Position numbers and translations under genes: made by a program. From RPQJ01 sp963754535 (GTDB taxonomy: Bacteria > Pseudomonadota > Gammaproteobacteria > Steroidobacterales > Steroidobacteraceae), in contig CAVWGG010000006.1 of the NCBI GenBank assembly GCA_963754535.1, positions 186,001-250,000 on the forward strand: a stretch of 64,000 nt of DNA. Reading direction: 5' to 3'. The notes below the pieces were generated by a model. It was given only the letters and a program-made list of their open reading frames with translations, did no database searches and was not told the origin of the DNA. How positions within the stretch are numbered: position 1 is the stretch's first letter; each line of letters starts with the position of its first letter. Positions 35,710 through 45,168 of the stretch are shown here, piece after piece.

Positions 35710-36381
35710 TCAGCCGCGCAGGTAGGCGTCCGTGCCGCTCAGCCAGTCCTCGCGCAGTGGCGTGAAGATGTCCATCTCCTCGACGTCGCCGATCATCTCG
35801 GCTTCGTGCGGCACGTTCGACGGAATGACCAGCACTTCGCCCGGGTGCACGTCGATGACCTGGCTGCGGTCCGCGCCGAGGCGGAACCGGATGACGCCGG
35901 ATTTGACCAGCGTGACCTGTTCGTTGACGTGCTGGTGCAGCGGCACGACGAAACCATTCCTGAACTGCATGTCGGCGACGAGGATGCGGTCGCCGTGCAC
36001 CATCCGGCGCAGCATCGATGGATTCAATTGCTCGACGGGCACGTCGGACCACGCGTACTTGCGGGCCTGCCGCGGCGCGACCGCTGCGTCGGCCCACTGC
36101 TGGGCGGCACGCACACAGAGTGCATCGAGCTCCGTCAGGCCGTCCGCATCGTGCGTCGTGAACAGCACTTCGCAGTAGTTGTAGCCGACCTTGAGGTCCG
36201 GGTGATGGTCGTGCCGGTTGGCCACCGCCGCGAGACGGTTCACGTACGACATCGTGGCCTCGAAGTCCGGGAACTTGAACCGGCGCGAGATCGATTTTCC
36301 GTCGTCAGCGAGCGCCCAACCGGGCACGGAAGCGACCAGAGACTGCGCGGATGAGGCATCGAGTCGGGAAGGTCGTGTCAT
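35710..36381 (-). CDS. pterin-4a-carbinolamine dehydratase fused to a cupin domain
   Basis: The 223-aa protein starts at the ATG at 36381, overlapping the stop of the upstream exporter (ATGA). Residues about 10-100 are a 4a-hydroxytetrahydrobiopterin dehydratase (ANRHDHHPDLKVGYNYCEVLFTTHDADGLTELD). Residues about 115-210 are a cupin with VPLHQHVNEQVTLVKSG and a second motif around VHPGEVLVIPSNVPHEAEM. The dehydratase recycles the pterin cofactor of aromatic amino-acid hydroxylases; the cupin probably binds a metal. Fusion in one chain is unusual, and no pterin-dependent hydroxylase is in the window. Confidence 0.87.
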   Translation of the reverse strand: MTRPSRLDASSAQSLVASVPGWALADDGKSISRRFKFPDFEATMSYVNRLAAVANRHDHHPDLKVGYNYCEVLFTTHDADGLTELDALCVRAAQQWADAAVAPRQARKYAWSDVPVEQLNPSMLRRMVHGDRILVADMQFRNGFVVPLHQHVNEQVTLVKSGVIRFRLGADRSQVIDVHPGEVLVIPSNVPHEAEMIGDVEEMDIFTPLREDWLSGTDAYLRG

Positions 36382-37280
36382 GCGTTCTCTCCGGCGAGGG
36401 TCGGTTGGGGTTGCAGCGCCGAACGCAGCATCAGGATCGCGGCGTAGAGCACGACGATCACGACCAGCCAGTACAGCCACTGCATCGGCAGCGATTTCAC
36501 GACGAACGCCGCCAGCAACACACCGGGGATGCCGCCGATCGCGAGTCCGATGGCCAGGCGCTTGTCGTACTTGCGCTCGCGGATGAACTTGAGGCTGCCG
36601 ACGGGCATCAGGCACGCGCAGGACGCCATCATGATCGGGAACGCGGCGATCGGATTCATGCCGAGCAGGCTCACGAGCATCAGGCACGGTGCGTACAGGC
36701 CGATGCCCAGTTGCATCAGCGCACCGAGCAGGAAGTTCACGACGATCGCGAAGACCAGCACGCCGCCGGTGAGACCGAGAGCATTGCCGCCGGGCGGCAG
36801 CACGCCCGTCACCTTCATGACGAAAATCGCCGCCGCGATCAGCAACGCGATGCCCATTCCGAGCTGGATCGAGCGTCGCGGCAGCTTCGAGACCACACCT
36901 GCGCCGAGATAGCCGCCGGCGACGGCCGCAGCCACCATCGAGACCAGCGTCAGCGGCGCGACCGCAATGGCGGTCGTGAAGATGATGGCCTGCGTGATGG
37001 TAGGCAACGCATGCCCGACGTTCAGCGTGCCGGGCAGCAATTCATCGTGCACGAGGTTGCGGAACTTCACGTACGCCGTGGTGGAGGCAAATGAGCCGAT
37101 CCCGAGCGTGTCGAAGAAGTTCGCGACGAAGCCGATTCCGAGACCGTCACCGGTCGGCGGCTGCGTGGCCGGCGACAGGCCCATGGCAACGCTGGCGCGC
37201 TCGATTCGCCGCCACGCGCCGATGAAGAGCGCCGCCATGACCAGTCCGGCCACCAGCACCAGCTTTGCAACGAGACTCAT
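36378..37280 (-). CDS. TauE/SafE-family membrane exporter
   Basis: The 300-aa protein has about eight hydrophobic segments (for example LVLVAGLVMAALFIGAW, LVSMVAAAVAGGYLGAGVV, IALLIAAAIFVMKVTGV, WLYWLVVIVVLYAAIL). It also has the family stretch GFVANFFDTLGIGSFASTTAYVKF and its second-half counterpart. TauE/SafE proteins are thought to export sulfite, sulfoacetate or similar anions. It is upstream of, and coupled to, the dehydratase-cupin gene, and ends a short minus-strand run beginning with the Lrp-like gene. Confidence 0.88.
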   Translation of the reverse strand: MSLVAKLVLVAGLVMAALFIGAWRRIERASVAMGLSPATQPPTGDGLGIGFVANFFDTLGIGSFASTTAYVKFRNLVHDELLPGTLNVGHALPTITQAIIFTTAIAVAPLTLVSMVAAAVAGGYLGAGVVSKLPRRSIQLGMGIALLIAAAIFVMKVTGVLPPGGNALGLTGGVLVFAIVVNFLLGALMQLGIGLYAPCLMLVSLLGMNPIAAFPIMMASCACLMPVGSLKFIRERKYDKRLAIGLAIGGIPGVLLAAFVVKSLPMQWLYWLVVIVVLYAAILMLRSALQPQPTLAGENA

Positions 37281-37307
37281 GCGTCGGTTACTCCGCGAAC
37301 GGCGGGT

Positions 37308-37778
37308 TCAGGGTTCGTGCCGCAACGGCAGTTCGTTGCCCTTGCGTACCGTACGCAGGGCGAAGCTCGATTGCACGCGCGCCACGCCCGGCAGGCGCGT
37401 CAGGTGCTGGCTGTGCAGGCGCTCGAAGTCGGCAGGGTCGGAGACGACGACCCGCAGCAGGTAATCCTGCTGGCCCGTCATCAGGTAGCACTCCATGACT
37501 TCGGGCACGCGCTTCACGGCCTCCTCGAACGCCGCGAGGTCGGCCTGTTCCTGGCGATTGAGCGTGATGCTGACGAAGACATTGCCCGGCAGCCCGACCT
37601 TGGCCTGGTTCACGAGTGCCGCGTACCGGTCGATGACCCCCGCCTCCTCCAGCGCACGCGTCCGGCGCAGGCAGGCGGACTCGCTCAGGTGCACCTGCTC
37701 CGCCAGTTCGCGGTTGCTGAGACGGCCGTCCTGCTGCAGGGCGGCAAGGATCTGGTTGTCGACCCGGTCGAGCTTCAT
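37308..37778 (-). CDS. Lrp/AsnC-family transcriptional regulator
   Basis: The 156-aa protein (ATG 37778) has the N-terminal helix-turn-helix KLDRVDNQILAALQQDGRLSNRELAEQVHLSESACLRRTRALEEAGVI. A RAM effector domain follows (VPEVMECYLMTGQQDYLLRVVVSD). It is divergent from alanine dehydrogenase with 160 bp between, the usual arrangement for a local regulator responding to alanine or another amino acid and controlling ald. Confidence 0.93.
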   Translation of the reverse strand: MKLDRVDNQILAALQQDGRLSNRELAEQVHLSESACLRRTRALEEAGVIDRYAALVNQAKVGLPGNVFVSITLNRQEQADLAAFEEAVKRVPEVMECYLMTGQQDYLLRVVVSDPADFERLHSQHLTRLPGVARVQSSFALRTVRKGNELPLRHEP

Positions 37779-37938
37779 TTCGGCAGTCTCTGCTGTTTTT
37801 CAAGGGCTTTTCAGCAATAACTTGCTTCACAAGACGATTTCGAGCCCGATTTTGCACGATTCCACGCGTCCCTGACCACTATCCTTGGTCGACGCGCCTC
37901 CTCACGGCGCACCACACAATCAAGGCGGGGAGACAGCC

Positions 37939-39054
<1,116 letters not shown>

Positions 39055-39099
39055 GGGGACGGCCTAGGAGCCGTCGCACGAACGCGCTAGGCTTGGGAC

Positions 39100-39933
39100 A
39101 TGCAACTCCCAGCCCTGCGCTTCGACGGCAAGACCGTCCTCGTGACGGGCGCCTCGAGCGGCATCGGCCGCGAGACGGCGCTCGCGTTCGCCGCTGCCGG
39201 TGCCAACGTCGTGCTCGTCGCCCGCCGGGCCGCCGCACTTGCCAAGGTGGCGAGCCAGGCACGTGCATCGGGGGCCGAGGCACTTTCAGTCGCGACCGAC
39301 GTCACCAATCCCACTGCCGTCGCTGCCTGCTTCCGCAAGGCCGTGCAGCGCTTCGGCAGCGTCGACGTCGTCGTCAACAACGCGGGCGTCCTGCTGCCGG
39401 CGAAAGTGGTCGATATCGACCCGGCCGACCTGCAGCGCATGCTCGACGTGAACCTCTTCGGTGCGCTGCACGTCCTGCAGGCGGCCGTGAAGCAGATGCA
39501 GAAGCAGGACTCCGGCGGCCACATCGTCAACGTGGCTTCGCTCGCGGGCCGTCGCGGGTTCTCTCCGCTCGGCGGTTACTGCGCGAGCAAGTTCGCGCTC
39601 GTCGGCATGACCGAGGCGTTGCGCACCGAGCTGATGGGCAGCAACGTCGGCGTGTCGCTCGTGTTGCCGGGCGTCATCGACACGCCGATGGCCGAAGCGG
39701 CGGCGCTGGACCCGACGACCGAAGGGTTCTGGCCGAAAGCGCTCAACATGCCGACCGCATGGGTCGTGTGGGCCGTCTTCGCGGCCGTCCGCCTGAAGCT
39801 GGCGGAAGTCGCCGTGCCCCCGGGCGGCGCGCTGCTCGAGAAACTCGGCGCGCTGGCACCCGGCGCCACGGACATCCTGGTGCGTGGCGCGATGAACCTC
39901 GCGCGCCGCTCGATGCGACGACGCACGAATTAA
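39100..39933 (+). CDS. short-chain dehydrogenase/reductase
   Basis: The 277-aa protein has the Rossmann motif VTGASSGIGRETALAFAAAGANVVLVARR, the NNAG motif, the catalytic serine near VNVASLAG and the YCASK active site. It is the classical SDR type using NAD(P). The C-terminal 60 residues extend beyond the usual core. It sits 45 bp after ald and before a beta-oxidation-type gene; the substrate is unknown. Confidence 0.9.
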   Translation: MQLPALRFDGKTVLVTGASSGIGRETALAFAAAGANVVLVARRAAALAKVASQARASGAEALSVATDVTNPTAVAACFRKAVQRFGSVDVVVNNAGVLLPAKVVDIDPADLQRMLDVNLFGALHVLQAAVKQMQKQDSGGHIVNVASLAGRRGFSPLGGYCASKFALVGMTEALRTELMGSNVGVSLVLPGVIDTPMAEAAALDPTTEGFWPKALNMPTAWVVWAVFAAVRLKLAEVAVPPGGALLEKLGALAPGATDILVRGAMNLARRSMRRRTN

Positions 39934-39942
39934 TCCGCTTCC

Positions 39943-39991
39943 TTCCTGTCCTTCCTGCCCTTCCTGCCCTTCCTGCCCTTCCTGCCCTTCC
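39943..39991 (+). repeat. 9-bp tandem repeat (CCTTCCTGC)
   Basis: About five units of a 9-mer (CCTTCCTGC, first unit varied to CCTTCCTGT) lie between the SDR stop and the next gene's start at 40013. The strand asymmetry is strong: pyrimidines only, apart from one G per unit. It may have arisen by slippage and could affect translation of the next gene, whose ribosome site is weak. Confidence 0.85.
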
Positions 39992-40012
39992 GCCCCCCTG
40001 AGAAGACCGCCC

Positions 40013-40849
40013 ATGCCTGAGCCCTTTGCCAACCTCGCCATCGAACGCGATGGCGGCGTCGCCACCCTGTTCCTCGACCGCCCGGAAAAGCTGAACGCCC
40101 TGCACCGCGCGCTGTGGCACAGCATTCCCGCGGCCGTGGCTGCGCTCGACGCCGATCCGGACGTGCGCGTGATCGTGCTCGCGGGCAAGGGCAAGGCCTT
40201 CTGCGCCGGCATCGACCTGATGGACCACGCGCAGGGTCTCGGCAGCGGCGGTTCGCTGTCAGGCGGCGAAGGTTCGGCGGTCGCGAAACGACGGCAGTTG
40301 TACGATGACATCCGCGCCTACCAGGACACGTGCTCGAGCTTCGCCAACACCAACAAGCCCGTCATCGCAGCGGTCCATGGCGCATGCATCGGCGCGGGCA
40401 TGGACCTGATCACCGCGTGCGACATCCGGCTGGCGTCGGCGGAAGCGACGTTCTCGGTGCGCGAGACGCGCATCGCGATGGTGGCCGACGTCGGATCGCT
40501 GCAGCGATTGCCGCGCGTGATCGGCGACGGCGCCGCTCGCGAATGGATTTTCACCGGCGGCGACTACAGCGCGCAGCGTGCGCGCGAAGTCCAGTTGCTC
40601 AACGACGTGCTGCCGGATCCGGCCGCACTGATGGCGCGTGCACGGGAGCTGGCGATGGCCATCGCTGCGAACTCACCACTCGCCGTGCAGGGCTCGAAGC
40701 ACGTGCTGGGATTTGCTTCGCGGCGCGAAGTGGACGCCAACCTCGACTACGTCGCCGTGTGGAATGCAGCGTTCCTGCACTCCGAGGACCTCGGCGAGGC
40801 CATGCAGGCGTTCATGCAGCGGCGCCCGCCGGTGTTCCGCGGGCAGTAG
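40013..40849 (+). CDS. enoyl-CoA hydratase/isomerase family, dienoyl-CoA isomerase-like
   Basis: The 278-aa crotonase-fold protein has the oxyanion motifs KAFCAGIDLM and HGACIGAGMDLITACDIRLAS. It contains RETRIAMVADVGSLQRLPRVIG, where the Glu and Asp match the acid/base pair of delta3,5-delta2,4-dienoyl-CoA isomerases rather than the two Glu of hydratases. That enzyme shifts double bonds during oxidation of odd-position unsaturated fatty acids. It fits the lipid-oriented setting (fadD at 41902). The assignment within the superfamily is probable, not certain. Confidence 0.85.
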   Translation: MPEPFANLAIERDGGVATLFLDRPEKLNALHRALWHSIPAAVAALDADPDVRVIVLAGKGKAFCAGIDLMDHAQGLGSGGSLSGGEGSAVAKRRQLYDDIRAYQDTCSSFANTNKPVIAAVHGACIGAGMDLITACDIRLASAEATFSVRETRIAMVADVGSLQRLPRVIGDGAAREWIFTGGDYSAQRAREVQLLNDVLPDPAALMARARELAMAIAANSPLAVQGSKHVLGFASRREVDANLDYVAVWNAAFLHSEDLGEAMQAFMQRRPPVFRGQ

Positions 40850-40888
40850 TCCGCGGGGGGGGAATCGAGCGTAGCGGTAAACGGCGAC

Positions 40889-40936
40889 TCGAATTTCCGG
40901 GTCATTGTGGCCCAGGGCGAGCGGAGTGCAGACACG
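40889..40936 (+). repeat. hairpin repeat copy D, degraded half
   Basis: TTCCGGGTC, GGGCGAGCGGA and GCAGACACG occur in the same order as in the left arm and loop of copy C (53226-53265), with a substituted spacer and GT for AAG in the loop. The right arm is missing, so no hairpin forms. It lies 265 bp before coiled-coil gene copy 1, as copy C lies before copy 2. Confidence 0.7.
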
Positions 40937-41151
40937 TCTGCCGATGATTCGCAACCGGCGATTTCCATGGCTCAGTCGCCAGGCCCTCCCCTGCATCAGG
41001 CCGTGTTCGGGGTGCCACCGCCCGGGATATCGCGACGCCGGAACGGCCTGATCGACCGCGCCTGAAGCGCTCGATCTCAGGGATCGAATTCCCTGTCTGA
41101 ATGGACCGAACGGATTCGGATCCGCCCGGCGCGGCTTGCCCGGCTCTGGAT

Positions 41152-41157
41152 TACAAT
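41152..41157 (+). promoter_or_regulatory. -10 box of coiled-coil copy 1
   Basis: TACAAT follows CCCGGCTCTGGAT 44 bp before the GTG start. The matching position at copy 2 is TATAAT, so the motif is kept between copies. No good -35 is seen. Confidence 0.45.
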
Positions 41158-41200
41158 GCGCTACCCCGATTTCTTCTTTCCATGACCCGCGAGGAACGAT

Positions 41201-41872
41201 GTGAGTCAAACGCAGCAAGACCTTCAATTGAAAGTTTGGAAAGAGCTCGCCATCAGCAAGCAGATGCTGATGCGAGCGGCCACGGACGCGCTCAAGCTCG
41301 ACCCGGAGTGCACGCAGGAAGAGCTGAAGGAAGCACTGGAAGGTGCGCTAAGGAAGGTCGCCAAGGCGGATACCGACCTCTTCAACGCGCAGGAAGACGC
41401 GAAGGTCGCCATCACTGCGCTCGAGAAAAAGGTCGCCGCGACCGAGGAGCGCCTGGCGATTGCGCAGAAGGCTGCTACCGAAGCAGAAGCCGCGCACGAA
41501 GACGCGGTTCAGCAGATCGCCAACCAGCGCGCTGCCGCCGCCAGGGAGCTGCAGAAGGTCAAGGACCGCCTGGCCGAGCGCGACAAGTCGCTCAAGGCGA
41601 TCAACACGGCGCTGGCCGACACGCCGGAAAACCTCCTGAAGAAAATGAACACGCTCAAGAAGCAGAAGCAGGAAGAAGCGGATGCGCGTCGCCAGGTCGA
41701 GTCCGCGCTGAATACGCTTCGCACCGAGAAGCGCCAGCAAGATCAGAGGTCGGCGGACCTGCTGCGCAATGGCGCGACCTTGGTGAGCCGCTATGGCGGA
41801 CGATCGGTGAGGACGTTCGTTCCGGGTCTTATGCGGCGTCGACGCGGTCAGGAGGCAGAAACCTCCGACTAA
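41201..41872 (+). CDS. coiled-coil protein, copy 1 (C-terminus replaced by repeat sequence)
   Basis: A GTG at 41201 with GAGG at 41191 gives 223 aa. Residues 1-198 are nearly the same as in the 257-aa copy at 52077-52850 (VWKELAISKQMLMRAATDALKLDPECTQEEL..., DRLAERDKSLKAINTALADTP). Residues about 40-185 are a long coiled coil rich in Ala, Lys, Glu and Gln. After LVSRY the sequences part abruptly: copy 1 ends GGRSVRTFVPGLMRRRRGQEAETSD, encoded by a fragment of the hairpin repeat (41796-41830). It ends in a TAA that belongs to the following TAACCCC array. I do not recognise the family. The copy is probably a truncated derivative. Confidence 0.75.
   Translation: MSQTQQDLQLKVWKELAISKQMLMRAATDALKLDPECTQEELKEALEGALRKVAKADTDLFNAQEDAKVAITALEKKVAATEERLAIAQKAATEAEAAHEDAVQQIANQRAAAARELQKVKDRLAERDKSLKAINTALADTPENLLKKMNTLKKQKQEEADARRQVESALNTLRTEKRQQDQRSADLLRNGATLVSRYGGRSVRTFVPGLMRRRRGQEAETSD
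41796..41830 (+). repeat. hairpin repeat fragment E inside coiled-coil copy 1
   Basis: These 35 bases match the reverse complement of 53276-53310, the right arm and flank of copy C, at 33 of 35 positions. They encode part of the replaced C-terminus of copy 1. The following GACGCGGTCAGGAGGCAGAA stretch (41841-41860) matches the reverse of 51839-51864, beyond the end of copy 2. Confidence 0.85.
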
Positions 41873-41904
41873 CCCCTAACCCCCATCCCCTAACCCCTCG
41901 CTCA
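41868..41904 (-). repeat. TTAGGGG-type array after fadD
   Basis: On the fadD sense strand the stop TGA is followed by GCGAGGGGTTAGGGGATGGG, then more GTTAGGGG units to GTTAGT. It lies between convergent genes and also supplies the TAA stop of coiled-coil copy 1. Confidence 0.85.
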
Positions 41905-43611
41905 GGCGCTGCGCGCCTGAGCAGCAGCAACAGCGGCGTCCCGCAACTCCCGCCGCAGGATCTTGCCGACATTGCTCTTCGGCAACTCGTCGCGGAACTC
42001 GATGTACTTCGGTTTCTTGTAGCCGGTGAAGTTCTCCTTGCAGAACTCCATGAGTTGCTCCACGGTGAGCGCAGGATCCTTGCGCACGACGAACACCTTG
42101 ACGGCCTCGCCGGACCGTTCATCCGGCACGCCGACCGCTGCGCACTCGACGACACCGGGATGCGTCGTGATGACCTGCTCGATTTCGTTCGGGTACACGT
42201 TGAAGCCCGACACCAGGATCATGTCCTTCTTGCGGTCGACGATCTTGATGTAGCCGCGCTCGTCCATGATGCCGACGTCGCCCGACTTGAAGAACCCGTC
42301 GGGAGTCATCACCTTCGCGGTCTCGTCCGGACGGTTCCAGTAACCCGCCATCACCTGCGGGCCGCGTATCGCAATCTCGCCCGGCTGGCCGAGCGGCACG
42401 GGCTGCCCCGCGTCGTCGAGAATCTGGATTTCGGTGTTCGGGAACGGCAGCCCGATCGTGCCGTTGTATTCGCGGTTCAGGATCGGGTTGCAGGTTGCGA
42501 CCGGTGACGTCTCCGAGAGACCGTAGCCCTCGATGATCGGCACGCCGGTCAGCGCCAGCCACTTCTCGCTCGTCGCCTTCTGCACGGCCATGCCGCCGCC
42601 GTTCGCGACGCGCAGGCTCGAAAAGTCGAGCTTGCGGAAGTCCTCGTTCTCGAGCAGCGCGTTGTAGAGCGTGTTGACGCCCGGCAGCACGTTGAACTTG
42701 TACTTGGCCAGCTCCTTGACGAAGCCGCTGATGTCGCGCGGATTCGTGATCAGCACGTTGAGCGTGCCGATGCGCATGCCGAACAGACAGTTCACCACCA
42801 GCGCGAACACGTGGTAGAGCGGCAGCGCGCAGATATAGACGAACTGCTCGGGCACCGGTCCGCGCGAGGTGTCCTGCAGCGCAGGCACGATCCACGCTTC
42901 CATCTGCAGCACGTTGGCAACGAGGTTGCCGTGCGTGAGGGTCGCGCCCTTCGAGACGCCGGTGGTCCCGCCCGTGTACTGCAGGAATGCGGTGTCCTGC
43001 TGCGTGACGGCAACGGGCTCGAGCTTGCGGCGCGCACCGGCGTCGAGCGTCTCGGTGAACCTGACGTGACCCGGCAGCGAATACCCGGGCACCATCTTCT
43101 TCAATCGGCGCACCGCGAAATTGACGATCGCGCCCTTGGGGAACCCGAGCATTTCGCCGAGCGACGCCACGACGACTTTCCTGATCGCCGTGCGCGCAAT
43201 CACCTGCTGCAGCGTCGCGGCGAAGTTCTCGAGAATCACGATCGCTTCGGCGCCGGAGTCCTTGAGCTGATGCTCGAGCTCGCGCGGCGTGTACAGCGGA
43301 TTGACGTTCACGACGACGTAGCCGGCACGCAGCACGCCCGCCAGCGCAATCGGGTACTGCACGACGTTCGGCATCATGATCGCAACGCGCGCGCCCTTGG
43401 CCAGGCCCTGCGACTGCAGCCAGGACCCGAAGGCCGCAGAGTAACGGTCGATTTCACCGAAGGTGAAGAACCTGTCCATGTACGCGTACGCGTTGCGCGA
43501 CGCGTGCTGGCGGAAACCGTGCTCGATCAGGTCGACCAGCGAGGAGTACTGGGAGAGGTCGACGTCGTGCGGGACGCCGGGCGGATAGTGCTTGAGCCAG
43601 ATTCTTTCCAT
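41902..43611 (-). CDS. fadD: long-chain fatty acid-CoA ligase
   Basis: The ATG at 43611 gives 569 aa. It has the AMP-binding signature LQYTGGTTGVSKGATLTHGNL, the EGYGLSETSPV motif, the hinge motif KSGDVGIMDERGYIKIVDRKKDMILVSGFNVYP and the C-terminal lysine region YKKPKYIEFRDELPKSNVGKILRREL. It forms acyl-CoA from fatty acid, ATP and CoA at the inner membrane, supplying beta-oxidation, wax/TAG and PHA precursors. It stands alone, 36 bp after the cyclophilin gene on the same strand. Confidence 0.95.
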   Translation of the reverse strand: MERIWLKHYPPGVPHDVDLSQYSSLVDLIEHGFRQHASRNAYAYMDRFFTFGEIDRYSAAFGSWLQSQGLAKGARVAIMMPNVVQYPIALAGVLRAGYVVVNVNPLYTPRELEHQLKDSGAEAIVILENFAATLQQVIARTAIRKVVVASLGEMLGFPKGAIVNFAVRRLKKMVPGYSLPGHVRFTETLDAGARRKLEPVAVTQQDTAFLQYTGGTTGVSKGATLTHGNLVANVLQMEAWIVPALQDTSRGPVPEQFVYICALPLYHVFALVVNCLFGMRIGTLNVLITNPRDISGFVKELAKYKFNVLPGVNTLYNALLENEDFRKLDFSSLRVANGGGMAVQKATSEKWLALTGVPIIEGYGLSETSPVATCNPILNREYNGTIGLPFPNTEIQILDDAGQPVPLGQPGEIAIRGPQVMAGYWNRPDETAKVMTPDGFFKSGDVGIMDERGYIKIVDRKKDMILVSGFNVYPNEIEQVITTHPGVVECAAVGVPDERSGEAVKVFVVRKDPALTVEQLMEFCKENFTGYKKPKYIEFRDELPKSNVGKILRRELRDAAVAAAQARSA

Positions 43612-43647
43612 GATTGCTTCCCCCGAAGCCAACAATCGATGCGACGG

Positions 43648-44577
43648 TCAAGGCCTGGGCCGCGCGACGATCGGTACGTTGCAGAGATCGATGTAGCCGG
43701 CCGGCACAAGATACCAGTCGTCGCGACGGTTGCGCCGCGCCTCGACCAGCTGGCGAAAACGTTCGGTGTCGGTGCGCAGGATTTCGAGGTTCTCGCGCTG
43801 CGCCACCGGCACGTCCGCCGCGACACGGACACTCGTGATCGGCACGTACTGCTCGGCCTTTTCGTAGAAACCCATCGGACCGGATCCACGCGGCTGCGTC
43901 GCCAGCAGTTCCATGCCCTGCACCACGCGCCCCACCAGTGCAATGTTGCGGTCGAGCTGCCGCGGAGCATGGCCCGTGACCACGTACAGTTCCGCGCCGC
44001 TGCCGCTGTCGGCCTCGTTGCCGCGGCCGGCACCCACCATCGCGTAACAGTGGGCGAGCCACGCTTCGCCCCTGGCCGGATCGCGACCGGCAGGGAAGCC
44101 CTGGCTGAATCCTGCCTCGGGCGCGTAACCATCGCGGTCCGGCAGAGGCTCGAAGGGCAATGCAGGCGTCACCTTGACCGTGAACTCCGGCGGCAGTTTG
44201 TCGCGGGCCGTACCCAGGCTGCGTTTGCCGTCCGGGTCGCCCCATTGCACCACGAAGTTGTCCTGCGAGCGGACGATTGCCAGGCCGTCGAAGTAGTTGC
44301 CGCGTGCCAGCCGGCGCAGGTTGTCCGCATGTTGCGGTGCGAACGCCGGTGCCAGTTCGATGACCACCCGGCCCTGCGGCAGCTGCAGGTAAAGCGTGTT
44401 CTCGGGGTCGAGGGGACGCCAATCGGCAGGCGTGGTGGCCGCCAGGATTTCGCTCATCGTGCGCGGCGGCGTGGCAGGTGCCGCAGGCACCGGATCGGCC
44501 GCCAGTGCCGGCACAGCAGCCAGCACGAGCGCCAGGGCATTCGCAACGAGGACTCTTGCAGGTACGGGTAGTTCCAT
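43648..44577 (-). CDS. exported cyclophilin-type peptidyl-prolyl isomerase
   Basis: The ATG at 44577 gives 309 aa with a signal peptide (VLVANALALVLAAVPALA) followed by a Pro/Ala linker. The cyclophilin core shows RVVIELAPAFAPQHADNLRRLARGNYFDGLAIVRSQDNFVVQWGD and later NIALVGRVVQGMELL. About 90 extra residues at the C-terminus have no clear match. It should act in the periplasm on proline bonds during folding. Insertions relative to E. coli PpiA make this a divergent member. Confidence 0.88.
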   Translation of the reverse strand: MELPVPARVLVANALALVLAAVPALAADPVPAAPATPPRTMSEILAATTPADWRPLDPENTLYLQLPQGRVVIELAPAFAPQHADNLRRLARGNYFDGLAIVRSQDNFVVQWGDPDGKRSLGTARDKLPPEFTVKVTPALPFEPLPDRDGYAPEAGFSQGFPAGRDPARGEAWLAHCYAMVGAGRGNEADSGSGAELYVVTGHAPRQLDRNIALVGRVVQGMELLATQPRGSGPMGFYEKAEQYVPITSVRVAADVPVAQRENLEILRTDTERFRQLVEARRNRRDDWYLVPAGYIDLCNVPIVARPRP

Positions 44578-44822
44578 GGCCGAAAATCTACCTTGCGGTG
44601 GGCAGGTCAAGCAAAGAGTTCAAGCAGCAGCAACGCGGGTCATCGTCGACGACCAGCCACAAGGATGCGGCGGTTCCGCCCATCCTGCTCGAAGTTTACC
44701 TTCATCCCGCGACTGCCCGGGTTTCGTGATTGCGCAAGGACTCAGCGGCAGGCGTACCAGTAGAATGGGGCGACGCTGGAGACAGCCGCCGCACCCCTTC
44801 CATAGAGAGGCTGCTGCAGGAA

Positions 44823-45158
44823 ATGATCGTCAAATTCTCGACCCGCTATGGGCAACTGCTGATGCAGGGTGAACCCGCCGTCAAACTGGTGAAGCTCGGC
44901 GGACATTCCGGCACGGTGCCGAGCGCCATCCTCGCAGCCGACCTTCCCGCCTTCGCAGCGAAGCTGCGGGCCGGGCTCGAACAGCACGGCGATGAACTGT
45001 CGCCGGCTCCGCCTGCCGCCGAAGCCGGTCGCGCCGAGGATGAAGACAACGAGCCGCGCGAGCGGCCCATCAAGCTGCGTCTGCGCGCCGTGCCACTGCT
45101 CGACATGGTCGACACGGCAATCCGACAGCAGGCCGACCTGCTCTGGGAACAGGCCTGA
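44823..45158 (+). CDS. DUF1840 family protein
   Basis: The ATG at 44823 gives 111 aa starting MIVKFSTRYGQLLMQGEPAVKLVKLGGHSGTVPSAI, which matches DUF1840. The middle is an Ala/Glu/Asp-rich linker and the C-terminus (IKLRLRAVPLLDMVDTAIRQQADLLWE) is a conserved helix. The family is small, cytoplasmic and of unknown function. It precedes a small membrane protein by 10 bp. Confidence 0.88.
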   Translation: MIVKFSTRYGQLLMQGEPAVKLVKLGGHSGTVPSAILAADLPAFAAKLRAGLEQHGDELSPAPPAAEAGRAEDEDNEPRERPIKLRLRAVPLLDMVDTAIRQQADLLWEQA

Positions 45159-45168
45159 GGTTCGCTGC

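Larger units (their letters stand above)
40850..41200 (+). other. 351-bp leader of coiled-coil copy 1, homologous to the region before copy 2
   Basis: No gene is seen. From about 40889 onward it resembles, in inverted orientation, the sequence before the second coiled-coil gene (52851-53290). Shared stretches include GGCCCTCCCCTGCA (40981 onward), GGATATCGCGA and the last about 110 bp before the start codon. It contains a degraded hairpin repeat (40889-40936) and a TACAAT -10 box (41152-41157). Confidence 0.7.

Noticed and set aside
39943..39991. The 9-bp repeats as a CRISPR array
   Set aside because: The units are contiguous, without spacers, and far too short; no cas gene is near.
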